NCBI GenBank assembly: GCA_020740775.1
Contig: JAHEWK010000030.1
Location: forward strand, 1 to 64,000
Origin: Ilyonectria destructans
Taxonomy: Eukaryota; Ascomycota; Sordariomycetes; Hypocreales; Nectriaceae
Length of the DNA: 64,000 nt
Direction: 5' to 3'
Both the position numbers and the translations under genes were made by a program. Under the pieces are notes generated by a model. The model did not search any database. It was not told the origin of the DNA and saw only the letters and a program-made list of their open reading frames with translations. Numbering within the stretch: position 1 is the stretch's first letter; the number at the start of each line of letters is the position of its first letter. Positions 7,882-18,291 of the stretch are shown here, in pieces.

Positions 7882-10800
7882 ATGGTCAGGGTAAAGATCA
7901 TAGGAGAGGCGAACACAGCGCACCTACGATCAGCCTTTACCTCTACAACTACTGTGTATCCGCTACGTTTATCAACGATCTTGGATTCTGGTACAACCTT
8001 GCATATTTTTAACGATTTGACTAGGTTTAAGACCTTCCGCAAGGCAACAGACGGAGAGGCAGTTATTGCAGGAGCATCAGAAGTTCCAATCCTAGGTTTT
8101 GGAAGAGTTGACTTGGAGGTCATACTTCCAGGAGGAGAAGTGGGAATGTTACGCCTACGGAACGCAACCTACTGTGTCGATTTCAACACGAACCTCGTAT
8201 CCTTTCAATTGCTTCGAGAAAACGGAATCTTCTGGGATACCATTAACAACCTCCTGATCCGAAGGGACGGCTCGACCATATGTATCGTTCACGAGATGCA
8301 TAATCAATTCGTGCTGCAGTATCAAGAGATTACGCGCGACTCTGAGGATGCTATCTTTAGCACTCAATACAGGCGAATAACATCGCGAAACCCAAGGGCA
8401 CCAGCGGTAGCGAGTGGATCCTTATGGCATCTTCGAATGGGACATCCAAGTCCGTTAGTGTTGCATCACTTGGGAAAGAATTCCCTAGGGATAAGACTCC
8501 GCGGACCGAAGACAACGCAATGTCCAGGCTGCAGCCAAGGGAAGATACATCGACAGATATCTCGACGGCCACCAGACCGAGAGAAGGACAAGCCATGTTA
8601 TGAAATATGGATTGACTGGACCGAAATTGATGAAGATGCAAAAGGCTTTATTCGAGCTATGTTTATCACAGACGCATGGTCTGGTATGGTCTTTCCGTAT
8701 TATACCAAGACGTATGACAGACGAGAGAGTGGTAAGATACTGAGACACTTCTATCTTTGGATGAGGAACCACTATGGCTATCTGGTTAGAGTGGTTCGCT
8801 CAGACAACGAGCTCTTCACCAAGAAGATCAAATACTGGATGATGTGGAGAGGCATCGTTGGGAAACCATCAGCGCCAAATACGCAAGCCCAAAATGGAGG
8901 AGCTGAGCGCTCAGGGGGTGTGATCGTCGAGAAGAGTCGGGTGATGAGAATCACGGCCAACATACCGCACGACCTTTGGAGAGAGATAATCAGTGCAGCC
9001 GTGTACCTGAAGAACAGAACGCCAAGAGAGTCGAATGAGTGGAAGACCCCTTATGAGTTGTTTTACTCAAAGCAGCCGTATCTATCACATCTGAAGGCAT
9101 ATGGCTGTAGGGCCTATGCCATGACATCACGAGCGCAACTCAAACGAAAGAAGCTCCGCAAGCTCGATTCAAGAGCGCATATCGGCTATCTTGTTGGCTA
9201 TGACTCGACAAACATCTTTCGCGTCTGGGTTCCGCACAAAGGAAAAGTCATATCAACTCGAGACGTTATCTTTGATGAAGACATGTTCTTTGACGGCAAC
9301 TATACGGAAAAGGAACTCATTGATAGCATCGACGACCTGGTGGAAAAGGTTGCTATTCCGCCAAGCCAGCTGAACAACCAAACAATTCTTGAAGAAGATG
9401 AGCCAGTCTTTGAATCTGGCAACTATGGCGAAGATCAGAATGACGACGACGAGGGAGAAATGGTTCCGGATGATGATCGGGAAGAAGACCAGGACGACCA
9501 AAGGGACAAAGACTACGAACTAGCAAGAGCTTTAGAAGAAGCATTCCGTACACCTCCACCAACTGAACCAGACCAAGAGCAAGATGCAGCTCTTTCAGTC
9601 TTCTTACCAGTCGCCGGAGCTGAGGGGGTGAGAGCAGATAACCCACCAATCGCAATCATGGAGAGCTGCTTGGACGACTTTATCCCAGTTCCAATTGAGA
9701 CTGCTTATCATGGAAGTTTTATCGCTGGAATGAAGTTCAAGCCGAAGAAGATACATAAGCGAAACCTACCAGACGAACCGAAGACTCTCAAGGATCTCGA
9801 CAGCCACCCGTTCAAGGAACAATTCCGCAAAGCACAAGAAGACCATATGGCATCTCACCACCAGATGAAGTCGTTCATTGAGGTGCCGTGGAGTCAGGCA
9901 AAGGGACAACAAGTGCTAAGCTGTATGTGGGTATTTACTTACAAAACAGACAAGCATGGATATCTTGTTAAGTGCAAAGCCCGTCTTGTTGTGTGCGGCA
10001 ATCAACAGGCCAGGGGAGACCTGCCTACTCGAGCGACAACGCTAGCAAGCATGTCTTTTAGGGCTCTCATGGCAATAGCGGCAGAATACGATCTGGAGCT
10101 TGTGCAGATGGACGCTGTGAACGCTTTCGTACACTGCGAGCTGGATGAGTTGGTATTCATGAGAATGCCATCGGGATTCCGAAAGTACGGCAGAGTTCTA
10201 AAGCTACGGAAGGCACTCTACGGACTACGAAGGTCTCCGTTCTTGTGGCAACAAGATCTGACACGAACCCTCCGAGATCTCGGTTTCAAGACTGTTCCCG
10301 ACGAACCCTATGTGATGCTTAAAGATGGAGTGATTGTCTTCTTCTTTGTTGACGATCTTGTCTGGGCATACCGGAAGGAGAAGGCAGACAGGGCAAAGAA
10401 GGCTATGGAAGGCCTACAGCAGACATACAACATGACCGTGCTGGGAGAACTGAAGTGGTTTCTTGGAATTCACATCATACGAAACAGAGCTAAGCGATCT
10501 ATCTGGTTGACTCAAGATGCATATATTGATAAGATTGCTTACCAGTATGATGTTGATCTAGAGACAAAGGCTCCTGAGACTCCGATGACAGAGGAAGAAT
10601 TGATACCAGCAACCTGTCAAGCCGACCGGCGTTCGATCGAGAAATATTTGAAGAAAGTCGGATCGATATTGTTCGCAGCGATCTCAACACGACCTGATGT
10701 TGCATTCGCAGCCGCAAGGCTAGCTAGGTTCAATCAGAATCCAGGCCAGACACATCACAAGGCCGCCGACCGAGTCTTGCAGTATTTGTATGGAACACGT

Positions 10801-11463
10801 TCACTGGGAATCAGGCTGGGAGGAACAAGATTCCTCAAGAGCTTCCTATGTGCAAGTGATGCTTCCTATGCAGACAATACAATAGACAGGAAGAGCTCGC
10901 AAGGCTATGTGATGATGTTGTTTGGAGGACCAATCGCCTGGAAAGCAACGAAACAATCCACTGTCACTACATCGAGCACTGAAGCTGAATTGCTCGCTTT
11001 GTCCCAGACAGCCAAGGAAGCCATCTTTACAAGCAGAATCCTCAAGGAACTTGATGTCAAGATTGACGGGCCATTGCATATTGAATGCGATAATACCCAG
11101 ACAATCAGGCTCCTGACAGAGGAATCAGCCAAGTTAACTACGAAACTTCGACATGTGGACATTCATCGACACTGGTTACGACAGGAATACAGAGAGAAGA
11201 GAGTTGAGTTCGGCTGGGTTCCAACATCGAAGATGATTGCAGATGGGATGACAAAGGCCTTACCCAAACAACGGCATGCAACATTCATTAAAATGCTTCA
11301 GATGGAAGACATTTCAGACCAGATTGTCCTGGAACAGCGAATGGAGGCTATGAAGGACCAGATTGTGAAAGCACGCAGCCAGAAGGAAGGCAACAGCCCT
11401 GACAAGGAGGCAAGACTCGGGTATCGAGGAGGGCAGCGCAGAGACCCAAAAGACAAGTTATAG
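7882..11463 (+). CDS. Copia Pol polyprotein (protease, integrase, RT, RNase H)
   Basis: 1193 aa, intact. Seen in order: aspartic protease LDSGTTLHIF (Asp ~35); GAG-pre-integrase HHCC module with HLRMGHPS and CPGCSQGK (~190-220); integrase core with DDE residues in IDWTEID (~243), VRSDNELF (~310) and NGGAERSGG (~340); an acidic linker (~505-550); reverse transcriptase with FVHCELDELVFM (~750) and catalytic FFFVDDLVW (~820; FVDD where YVDD is commoner); RNase H with ASDASYADN and TSSTEAELLAL (~990-1040). Protease-integrase-RT order places it in Copia/Pseudoviridae. First ATG after the gag UGA; same frame as gag, so expression may be by readthrough or reinitiation. Confidence 0.95.
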   Translation: MVRVKIIGEANTAHLRSAFTSTTTVYPLRLSTILDSGTTLHIFNDLTRFKTFRKATDGEAVIAGASEVPILGFGRVDLEVILPGGEVGMLRLRNATYCVDFNTNLVSFQLLRENGIFWDTINNLLIRRDGSTICIVHEMHNQFVLQYQEITRDSEDAIFSTQYRRITSRNPRAPAVASGSLWHLRMGHPSPLVLHHLGKNSLGIRLRGPKTTQCPGCSQGKIHRQISRRPPDREKDKPCYEIWIDWTEIDEDAKGFIRAMFITDAWSGMVFPYYTKTYDRRESGKILRHFYLWMRNHYGYLVRVVRSDNELFTKKIKYWMMWRGIVGKPSAPNTQAQNGGAERSGGVIVEKSRVMRITANIPHDLWREIISAAVYLKNRTPRESNEWKTPYELFYSKQPYLSHLKAYGCRAYAMTSRAQLKRKKLRKLDSRAHIGYLVGYDSTNIFRVWVPHKGKVISTRDVIFDEDMFFDGNYTEKELIDSIDDLVEKVAIPPSQLNNQTILEEDEPVFESGNYGEDQNDDDEGEMVPDDDREEDQDDQRDKDYELARALEEAFRTPPPTEPDQEQDAALSVFLPVAGAEGVRADNPPIAIMESCLDDFIPVPIETAYHGSFIAGMKFKPKKIHKRNLPDEPKTLKDLDSHPFKEQFRKAQEDHMASHHQMKSFIEVPWSQAKGQQVLSCMWVFTYKTDKHGYLVKCKARLVVCGNQQARGDLPTRATTLASMSFRALMAIAAEYDLELVQMDAVNAFVHCELDELVFMRMPSGFRKYGRVLKLRKALYGLRRSPFLWQQDLTRTLRDLGFKTVPDEPYVMLKDGVIVFFFVDDLVWAYRKEKADRAKKAMEGLQQTYNMTVLGELKWFLGIHIIRNRAKRSIWLTQDAYIDKIAYQYDVDLETKAPETPMTEEELIPATCQADRRSIEKYLKKVGSILFAAISTRPDVAFAAARLARFNQNPGQTHHKAADRVLQYLYGTRSLGIRLGGTRFLKSFLCASDASYADNTIDRKSSQGYVMMLFGGPIAWKATKQSTVTTSSTEAELLALSQTAKEAIFTSRILKELDVKIDGPLHIECDNTQTIRLLTEESAKLTTKLRHVDIHRHWLRQEYREKRVEFGWVPTSKMIADGMTKALPKQRHATFIKMLQMEDISDQIVLEQRMEAMKDQIVKARSQKEGNSPDKEARLGYRGGQRRDPKDKL

Positions 11464-11490
11464 GGTAGCCAAGTCCTTAGGAATGGCCTC

Positions 11491-11503
11491 GGCTAAGGGG
11501 GTG
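11491..11503 (+). promoter_or_regulatory. Polypurine tract of Copia copy B
   Basis: GGCTAAGGGGGTG immediately precedes the 3' LTR, the position where plus-strand synthesis is primed. Confidence 0.7.
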
Positions 11504-11667
11504 TGTCACGGTGTGTATTTTGGATAACTGGGCGTGTAATTGTTATAGCAATATCCTTCTAGCTACTTCAGCATAAAGGATGTACAGGGACTCAGAGCGG
11601 GGACCTGACGCAATCAAGAACATACACACACCCAATCAGACACTTCAGACAATCTGGGCTCGTGACA
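11504..11667 (+). repeat. Copia 3' LTR, copy B
   Basis: 164 bp, identical on inspection to the 5' LTR, followed by target-site duplication gatca (11668-11672). Confidence 0.97.
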
Positions 11668-11672
11668 GATCA

Positions 11673-11984
11673 GGGTACACTGTTGGCCCAGTCTTCGATA
11701 TGGACTTCCGTAGTGCAGGGGTTGGCGCTGGATTGTTTTGGGCTGGTGAAACAGCCACAAAAGTCTAATAAATGACTCTATCTCGCCTGAGGGGCTGCCC
11801 ATGCCAGACGAGAGAGGATCTGCCACCAAGGTCCTCGGAAATTCTGGAATCGCCCGGCCAGACAATAGAAGGCACTCGTGATGCCACAGATCACATATGC
11901 ACGCTTAGGAGGGTCCAACTCGAACACGCGTAGCGCATACACACACAACGAACCTTCTGAACACTATAGAGCCTCTAAGTAAGA
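11673..11984. other. Intergenic DNA, no gene seen
   Basis: About 310 bp between Copia copy B and the hAT MITE. No ORF with recognisable content. Ends with the MITE target site aagtaaga (11977-11984). Confidence 0.5.
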
Positions 11985-12269
11985 CAGCGCTCCTAATAGT
12001 CCAGACTGCAGATCAGGGCAGGGAATACGGACGCCCGGAGTGGACGCTAAGTACGCTAGTTTGTTGGCATGGTGTTACAAAACCAGGGTACCCATGATTG
12101 TTGCTGTGCCAACCATTTTGTTTTGGATATTTCTGATCAATTTACTGGTGCGATCCAGATCAACACGGGCTCGTTTCAAGGGACGCATCATCCTAGTCGT
12201 CAATCCACAAACGCCCGTCGTGGATTGATTATTGATCTTGGATTGCAGTCTGGACTATTAGGAGCGCTG
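11985..12269. mobile_element. Non-autonomous hAT element (285-bp MITE)
   Basis: Perfect 26-bp terminal inverted repeats (11985-12010 and 12244-12269) beginning CAGCGCTCCTAATAG, flanked by the perfect 8-bp duplication aagtaaga (11977-11984, 12270-12277). The 8-bp TSD and CAGNG ends are hAT hallmarks. There is no transposase; the inside has only a short meaningless ORF. Its ends differ from those of the autonomous hAT at 13116-15450 (TAGTGATG), so it is mobilised by a different hAT. Confidence 0.9.
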
Positions 12270-12277
12270 AAGTAAGA

Positions 12278-13107
12278 GTAGCGAGGGCGATATCCGGAGC
12301 TCTGAAGCAGTAGTATCAGCCGCAGTTGACGTCGAAACACACCTTCTCTCCATCGAGCAACAAATTTGGAAGCACAATAAAAACCCGATGCACCAGCAGG
12401 TCTTTAACGTGCACGTTCTCGGCAAGCATCTCAACAAGCAATCAAACTGCACAATACATATTCTAAATCGCAACCCCACCTTCCTCTTGCTCTTCTACGG
12501 CTTCTTCTCTCCTGTGCGAAAGTTAATATTTAGGAAAAGCCCGTCTTTCTTCTGTGCCTTTCGAGCAGATGCCGTGATACTAGGCTCGTCTGGCAAGAAC
12601 CTTGGGCTGGTCGGAAACCCGGCACCCACGACGTACCTTCATAGAGTAGCACCAGAGCGCCACCAGCCCGCCACAGACAGGCATCAACGCCCGTGAAGAT
12701 TGTCAATTTTTAATGTGGATGGATATTTGTCGGCCGTGATCTCCCGACTGCGCCTAGGGCGCCTTCTTGTGGCTGAGCACACAACGAGTTCTAGACCGTC
12801 GTTAGTGAGTTTTTGATAGACGTAAAGCATAAACTCCTCACTCCGAGTCAGTACATCCATCAACGCTCGAATAATATGATTCGAGTTGGAACTTAACTTG
12901 AAATACAACCCGTATAAAGTCGTTCCGCAAGCCTGCCTATCTTTCACCAAAAAGCCGAACCATTCAACGTCGGTCCCACTTTAGTCTTCTACCGCTTCGG
13001 TTTCGAAACACAGGATACTAGGCGCCTTCGCAATTGTACCGGCGCGCAAGGGGTCCTCAATCCGTCTCCTCGTGCACTGTAATTTACTATCACGGCGCTC
13101 TGACTCC
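12278..13107. other. Intergenic DNA upstream of hAT insertion, weak coding trace
   Basis: A minus-strand open stretch at 12684-12950 contains a plausibly protein-like run (ALMDVLTRSEEFMLYVYQKL), but I do not recognise it and cannot place exons; it may be a gene fragment. The right end (about 12970-13107) was the promoter-side flank of the kinase gene before the hAT insertion. Confidence 0.35.
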
Positions 13108-13115
13108 TCCGCCGC

Positions 13116-15450
13116 TAGTGATGTTGTACTTTTCGTACAACACGGTTGTACATACATACGTACAAAAAGAAAAAGTACGTACACGTACTACGTACGTACA
13201 ATGAGGGTCCATGATATTCCTAATAAGGGAATTTATGGGTCACATCGTACAAATACGGGGCTGTACAAAAACTCTGCTCGCTTAGCAGCTCAACGCACTC
13301 TACCATTCTCTCCCAATTGAAGGTATCGCCAAAAAGATGGCGCCCACCAATGCTAACGCTGCCTTCGTTTGGCGACAGTTTATCGATCTCGGCCGCTCTA
13401 ACTCCAAGAAAAGCAAGCGGTACAGATGCCGTCACTGCCAGAAGGATTTTGCAGCGACCTCTGTTGGGAGGCCGAAAGAGCATCTCGCTGCGTGTGAGAA
13501 ATGGCAAGCCAAGCAGCGACAAGAGCGTCAAGCTCAAGATAACGCTGGCTATCTTCCCTCATATTCTGAAGCTATACAAAAGAAGATAACCGAGGTCGGA
13601 ATTCAGCATATCTCGCAAGACGAGAGTCGCAGTTTCGCCTATGATGCCGCCGCTGCTGTAATCGCCGGCGGCCGCCCCTTCAGCCTCTTCGAGAGCCGCC
13701 GTTGGCGTTATTTCTTCACTCGCATTAAGCCTGGCTGGAAGCCTCCTAGCCGCGCCGTTATCACGAGAATTCTGCCCGATTTCTATCAGGAACTCTATCA
13801 TGAGGTTTTCAAACGCATTACCAGCTCAGAATGGTTCAACATCATATTTGACGCTTCCGATAATGTGTCGGGCCACAGAATCGTTAATATCTCGGTACAA
13901 CTACCAGACGGCCCAGCCTTCTACTGGAAAACGTTTGACACGGGAGAAGAACAGCATATAGCGGAGAATTGGGTGAAGTTGATATGGGGAGAAATACAGC
14001 AACTGTGCGGCGGTGATCTCTCCAGAATCAATTCCATCTGTACAGATACCGAAAACACGATGCGCTCTGTACACGACTTGCTTGGGAAATTCCTAGAACT
14101 CTTATATATTAACTTCTCTCTATGCGATTCTCACGGCCTTCAGGGAGTAACTTGCGCGCTGATCAGAAGGTACCGGTAAATCGCCAACTGTAACTGAGAA
14201 ATCACTATACTAACTCGCTCGTTCCGAATAGTGTAATTACACGCTGGGGTTCTCAGTACAATTCTTTCTTCTCCCTCCTCCGTTCTCGAGACCCTGCCAG
14301 AGACTGGTCTATTCGAAAAGATGTACGAGATGAGCTGCGATCTCAAGATTGCCCCGTTCTCCTACCCGAAGCGGTTCGAATCATCAAAGACAACAGCTTC
14401 TGGCTAAAACTCGAGGCTGCGATCGCTGTGCTAAAGCCCGTGAACCAATTTCAACACGCTTCCGAGGCTGATGGGGCGGGAATCGCACACGTTGTAAATC
14501 GCTGGCTGCAAATCAAAAGCAAATGGGTTGAGATGAGAGAGGCTGATCAGTTTCCTGATATTCCGTGGGACGATATTGTCGCTATATTCAAAGCCCGGCT
14601 TGATAAGCAAACATACGATATACATTGGATCGCCGATGCCCTCCGGCCTGATACAACAGGCCCAAATTCGAAACTGCCGCCTAGCGTCTTTGCGCGCGTA
14701 CAAGAGTATTTGCAGAAACAGCTGAAAAACGACAACGAATATCACCGTGCCCTTTCCGAATTCACACACTTCCGAATGCGTACAGGCGGCCCAGACGGCT
14801 TATTTAATAAGCACAGCGCTGTATACGACGATGGCTTCAAGCCAGCAATGGCGTGGCAGTGCCTCCTCAACCAGGGCTCGATTCTGGCTAGAGTAGCTGT
14901 GAAGGTAATGAACACGCTTGTGAACTCCGTACCCTCAGAACGAAGTTTCTCTGCTATTAGTTTCATACATACGAAGGCTCGGAATCGGCTTACGCCCATG
15001 CACGCTGATATGCAGGCCTTCATTTTTATGAACGACCGCGTATTAGATCGCCTTAAGGATCAGAAGTACGCCCATAAAAAGCGCTGGACGGATCTTGAGG
15101 AGAAGGACTGGCTAGAACTCGAAGATTCATATCTCGAGTTATTTGTGAATGCGCAGGGCAAGAAGGTCTGGATGGATGGCGTGATGGCCTCTACCAATGG
15201 GGATTTTGAGTGGGAGGGTGTATTACAGTCGACGGGTGATATATTGAGGGTTGGCACTGAGGTGGAATCAGAGGTTTGAGGCTAGAATGGCAGAAGAACA
15301 GGACCGTGAGAACCCTACTACCAGTATTGCCTAAAATAGAAGGGGGAAATTTGTATGGTACGTATTTGTATGTACAACCCCATTGTACGTACGTACTATG
15401 GCTAAAATACAGTACGTACGTACATACGTGTACAATAAATTGCATCACTA
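13116..15450 (+). mobile_element. Complete hAT transposon (2335 bp) with 8-bp TSD
   Basis: Short inverted termini TAGTGATG (13116-13123) and CATCACTA (15443-15450), matching the hAT YARNG pattern, bounded by perfect 8-bp duplications tccgccgc at 13108-13115 and 15451-15458. Both subterminal regions (13124-13200 and 15350-15440) are packed with gtacgtac/tacgta motifs in both orientations, typical of transposase-binding repeats. Encodes an intact two-exon transposase. The insertion is 98 bp upstream of the kinase ATG at 15549. Confidence 0.93.
13337..15279 (+). CDS. hAT transposase, two exons, intact (626 aa)
   Basis: Exon 1 13337-14169, intron 14170-14231 (GTACCG..ATAG with branch-like actaac), exon 2 14232-15279; an alternative donor at 14176 also keeps frame and adds two residues. 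BED-type zinc finger at residues ~15-60 (FIDLGRSNSKKSKRYRCRHC, HLAACEK). RNase-H-like catalytic region includes WFNIIFDASDN, ICTDTENTM and CDSHGLQG; the exon join gives ITRWGSQYNSFFSLL. C-terminal hAT dimerisation domain: VNSVPSERSFSAISF then AFIFMNDRVL. The length suits the family and no stop or frameshift was seen. Role: cut-and-paste transposition giving 8-bp duplications. Confidence 0.92.
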
Positions 15451-15548
15451 TCCGCCGCTCGTCGCTCGCTCTGGCCTCAAATTCCAGCATCGCGCTTTGC
15501 TACCGATGACGATAATTATATGTCGCCCTCTGCATTAAGACCATCATC

Positions 15549-17693
15549 ATGGGTAACGGCCAAGGAAAGCCCGTCGACATCAATGGCGAAGGTACGTGCA
15601 TCCCTTGCACCCTTGCCCGCGAGTCCCACCGCCTTGACCCTTCTTGCGACCCCCACGTCTGTCATGTGCAATGCGGCGTCGTCTGTGCGGCAACCTTTCC
15701 GCCCCTCCCGCCTCCCCCTGTTTCCCCCTACTTTGCCTCGCGGGGGTGGGGCAATTGAGATTGTGGCCTTGCGAGACCGCCAGATCAGACCGACCTCGCT
15801 CACGAACCCACGCTGACTCCCACCGCCGCAGTCAACCTCAACGACTTCCGCCTGTTGAGAGTCATCGGCCGAGGCGCTTTTGGAAAGGTGCGCATCGTCG
15901 AGCACAAAGATACTAACCTGTCCTTCGCCCTCAAGTACATCCGCAAGGATAAAGGTATGCCACCGACTCGCTCTTTTCTCCGTCCCACCCGTCCCCTCGA
16001 CTCCGGTCCCACGGTTCCCGTCTCGACGACATTCCATCCCTCTGCCTCAAAGCCCCGTCTCCTTAGATTGCGCAATATATTTGCTCCTACGCTGACCACC
16101 ATGCCTTGACTGCAGTCATACGATCCGAGAGCGTACGAAACATCATCCGCGAGCGGCGGATACTCGAATACGTCAACCACCCCTTTATTTGCAACTTAAG
16201 ATACAGCTTCCATGATATCGAGTACATGTACGACCACACCAATCTCATGCCGAGGACTGCCATGTTTATAGCTTACACGTAGCGACAGGTACCTTGTGGT
16301 CGACTTGATGACTGGCGGTGATTTGCGGTTCCACATCTCTAGAAATACCTTCACCGAGGAGGCGGTCGGGTTCTGGATCGCAGAGCTGGGTTGCGCCCTG
16401 AGGTATATCCACAGCCGGAACATAATCCACAGAGATATCAAGCCCGACAACGTCCTTCTCGACGCCGACGGCCACGTCCAATTGACCGATTTTGTGCGTT
16501 CCTGCCGTCTATACACCTGTTGTGCATTTGCTGACTATGAGCTAGAATGTTGCCTCGGACGTCGTCGCTGGCGGGACCCTGACGAGCAAGTCCGGTACTC
16601 TGGCCTATCTTGCCCCTGAAGTATATGCTGGAAAGGGATACGATGTCCGCGCTGATTGGTGGTCACTGGGTGTCCTGTTCTACGAGTGCATCTATAACAA
16701 GGTACGCCTCAATGGCCGCACGCTTCTCTCTGAGCAGACGATATCGCTCTTGACCCCCTCTGTGTGCTAGATAAACAGGGCTGACTCGATGAAGCGACCC
16801 TTCGTCTGTTGCTCCAAAGGCTCCCTCAGCTTGCAAATCCAGATCGCCAACCCCAAGTACCCGGTCACCCAGCCCCCCGTGTCGCTCGCCTGCCTCCATG
16901 CGATCGGCTCCGCCCTCGATCCTAACCGAGACACTCGCATGGGTTCGACATGGAACAGTTTCGCCAATCACGAATTCTTCAAGGTCTTCGACTTTGAGCT
17001 CCTCGAGCAGAAGCGGATCGAGCCGATCTTTGCTCCCTCCTACAAAACCAACTTCGACGCCACCTACGACGTGGAAGAACTACTCTTGGAGGAAGCGCCG
17101 CTCGAGGCCCGAGCAACACGCCAGAAGCCGAGAAAGCGGTTAAAAGAGGATGCGACCGATAAGGAGATTCGCGAGGATGAGCTATATCGGATGATTGAGA
17201 CCGACTTTCGGCCGTTTGACTACACTGTGGCTGCATACAAGAAGTGAGGTGGCTCATCCTTTAGACCTATAGCCCGTGTGCTAACCCCAACAGGATTACT
17301 GAAGCCGCCCAAGACCTTGATGATGAAGCGCAACCCGACCCAAACAACGCTCTTCAGGCCATCACGACTGATGAGACTACCCCCATGGCGGCCCTTCCCC
17401 CCCAGTACCAGCACGACTTCCCAAACCGCCACCACCCCATTATCACAGGTCAACGAATCATAAGTCCCACTGGGGGCGTTCAGGTGACCCTCGATAGAGG
17501 TGGTAGCTGGTCAGAGTTGGCACGCCAGGATGCGACCCTACCGACGGATGCCAATAATGCCGCTGAGGGCGAGAATGAGGGCTCAGGCGGCATGTTTGGA
17601 TTCCTGAACAGCAAGAAAGGGCGGAACAACAGCCCGAAACCCAAGAAGAGGGGTGTGTTGGGCAAGAAAGGCGCCCGAGCTGTCATCGGCTAG
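15549..17693 (+). CDS. AGC-type Ser/Thr protein kinase, YANK/STK32-like, seven exons
   Basis: 495-aa protein from exons 15549-15591, 15832-15954, 16116-16227, 16289-16493, 16546-16701, 16795-17243, 17294-17693; all junctions are GT..AG and in frame. MGNGQGKP start has a Gly2 suited to N-myristoylation (inference). Glycine loop [11 protein letters not shown]-binding Lys in ALKYIRK, catalytic loop [11 protein letters not shown] in place of DFG (usual in YANK kinases), APEVY, then a C-lobe ending near [13 protein letters not shown] and a conserved acidic tail. A low-complexity Ser/Gly/Lys tail closes it. The segment after RPF ([11 protein letters not shown]) departs from what I expect of the family and could be a local frame change. 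A hAT insertion sits 98 bp upstream of the ATG and may affect its promoter. Confidence 0.9.
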
Positions 17694-18070
17694 AGAGGGC
17701 TCACAATGGGCCATTTGCGCATCGGCGACGATGGATCGATACCCAGTCTGGAGACATAGCGGATGAAGACACAGCGAAACCTAGAAGGAAGAAGGGTGCA
17801 GCCCGTAGTGACTACCGTACATGGCATAACTGTGTTATTTTACCAAATCGAGTCCTCATGAAGCTGGACCTTCTCCGAAGCCCGATCGTAGGGACAATTA
17901 AGCAATGCCGAGATGAACTTTAGCCAGTGGGGTCTGGGCCGATGCAAACAGGGCTCACGATCCTTTTCAAAGAGCAATACGATGCCGAACCGAAGTTGGA
18001 CGAGTAAAGGGATTTGACGCCAAAGTGTGTTGGGATTGTGGGAGGGGGAATGTCTGATAGCCAAACAAGA
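17694..18070. other. 3' flank of kinase gene up to Gypsy insertion
   Basis: No assured gene. A minus-strand reading frame ending at 17840 (with LVQLRFGIVLLFEKD) runs into the Gypsy insertion at 18071 and would continue across it at 23691; it could be the end of a host gene interrupted by the retrotransposon, but two frames are open here and I cannot choose. Target site cctcc at 18071-18075. Confidence 0.35.
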
Positions 18071-18075
18071 CCTCC

Positions 18076-18291
18076 TGTAACGGGTCAGGCCCACTTGGCT
18101 GGCGGCTCTGCCGCCAAGCCCGAATTCTTCTCCACAGCGCCATCGAGTTGATTCTCGAATCTTCTATATTAAAGAAGATATAACGCGTCTTCACGCACCC
18201 AGTTTGTATTTAGATTCTTTCCTTTCTTCATCTTGAAAGTAAACAGCATAGGGACTAGTTAGTTGAATCAACTCACTAGAGGCCTTTCACA
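18076..18291 (+). repeat. Gypsy 5' LTR (216 bp)
   Basis: Starts TGTAACGGGTCAGGCC, ends GGCCTTTCACA. A TATA-like run (tctatattaaag, about 18162-18174) lies ~60 bp before the segment atcttgaaagta (18230-18241) that is complementary to the primer site, consistent with the RNA starting near 18230 (inference). Confidence 0.96.

Larger units (their letters stand above)
6319..11667 (+). mobile_element. Copia LTR retrotransposon, copy B, complete (5349 bp)
   Basis: Two 164-bp LTRs (6319-6482, 11504-11667) beginning TG and ending CA, flanked by the 5-bp duplication gatca at 6314-6318 and 11668-11672. Internal order: primer binding site, uORF overlapping gag, gag, stop, pol with protease-integrase-RT-RNase H (the Copia order), polypurine tract. 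The LTRs look identical on inspection and both ORFs are intact, so the insertion is young and the sequence shows no sign of RIP-type C-to-T mutation. Confidence 0.97.

Noticed and set aside
4770..11690. Shared 11-bp word gtgtaccctg/cagggtacac beside both Copia copies
   Set aside because: Lies on different sides relative to element orientation and the neighbouring bases differ; most likely chance, not a common target.
14170..14231. Frame break in the hAT transposase
   Set aside because: A 62-bp GT..AG intron (or 56-bp with the second donor) joins both parts in frame, giving an intact protein.
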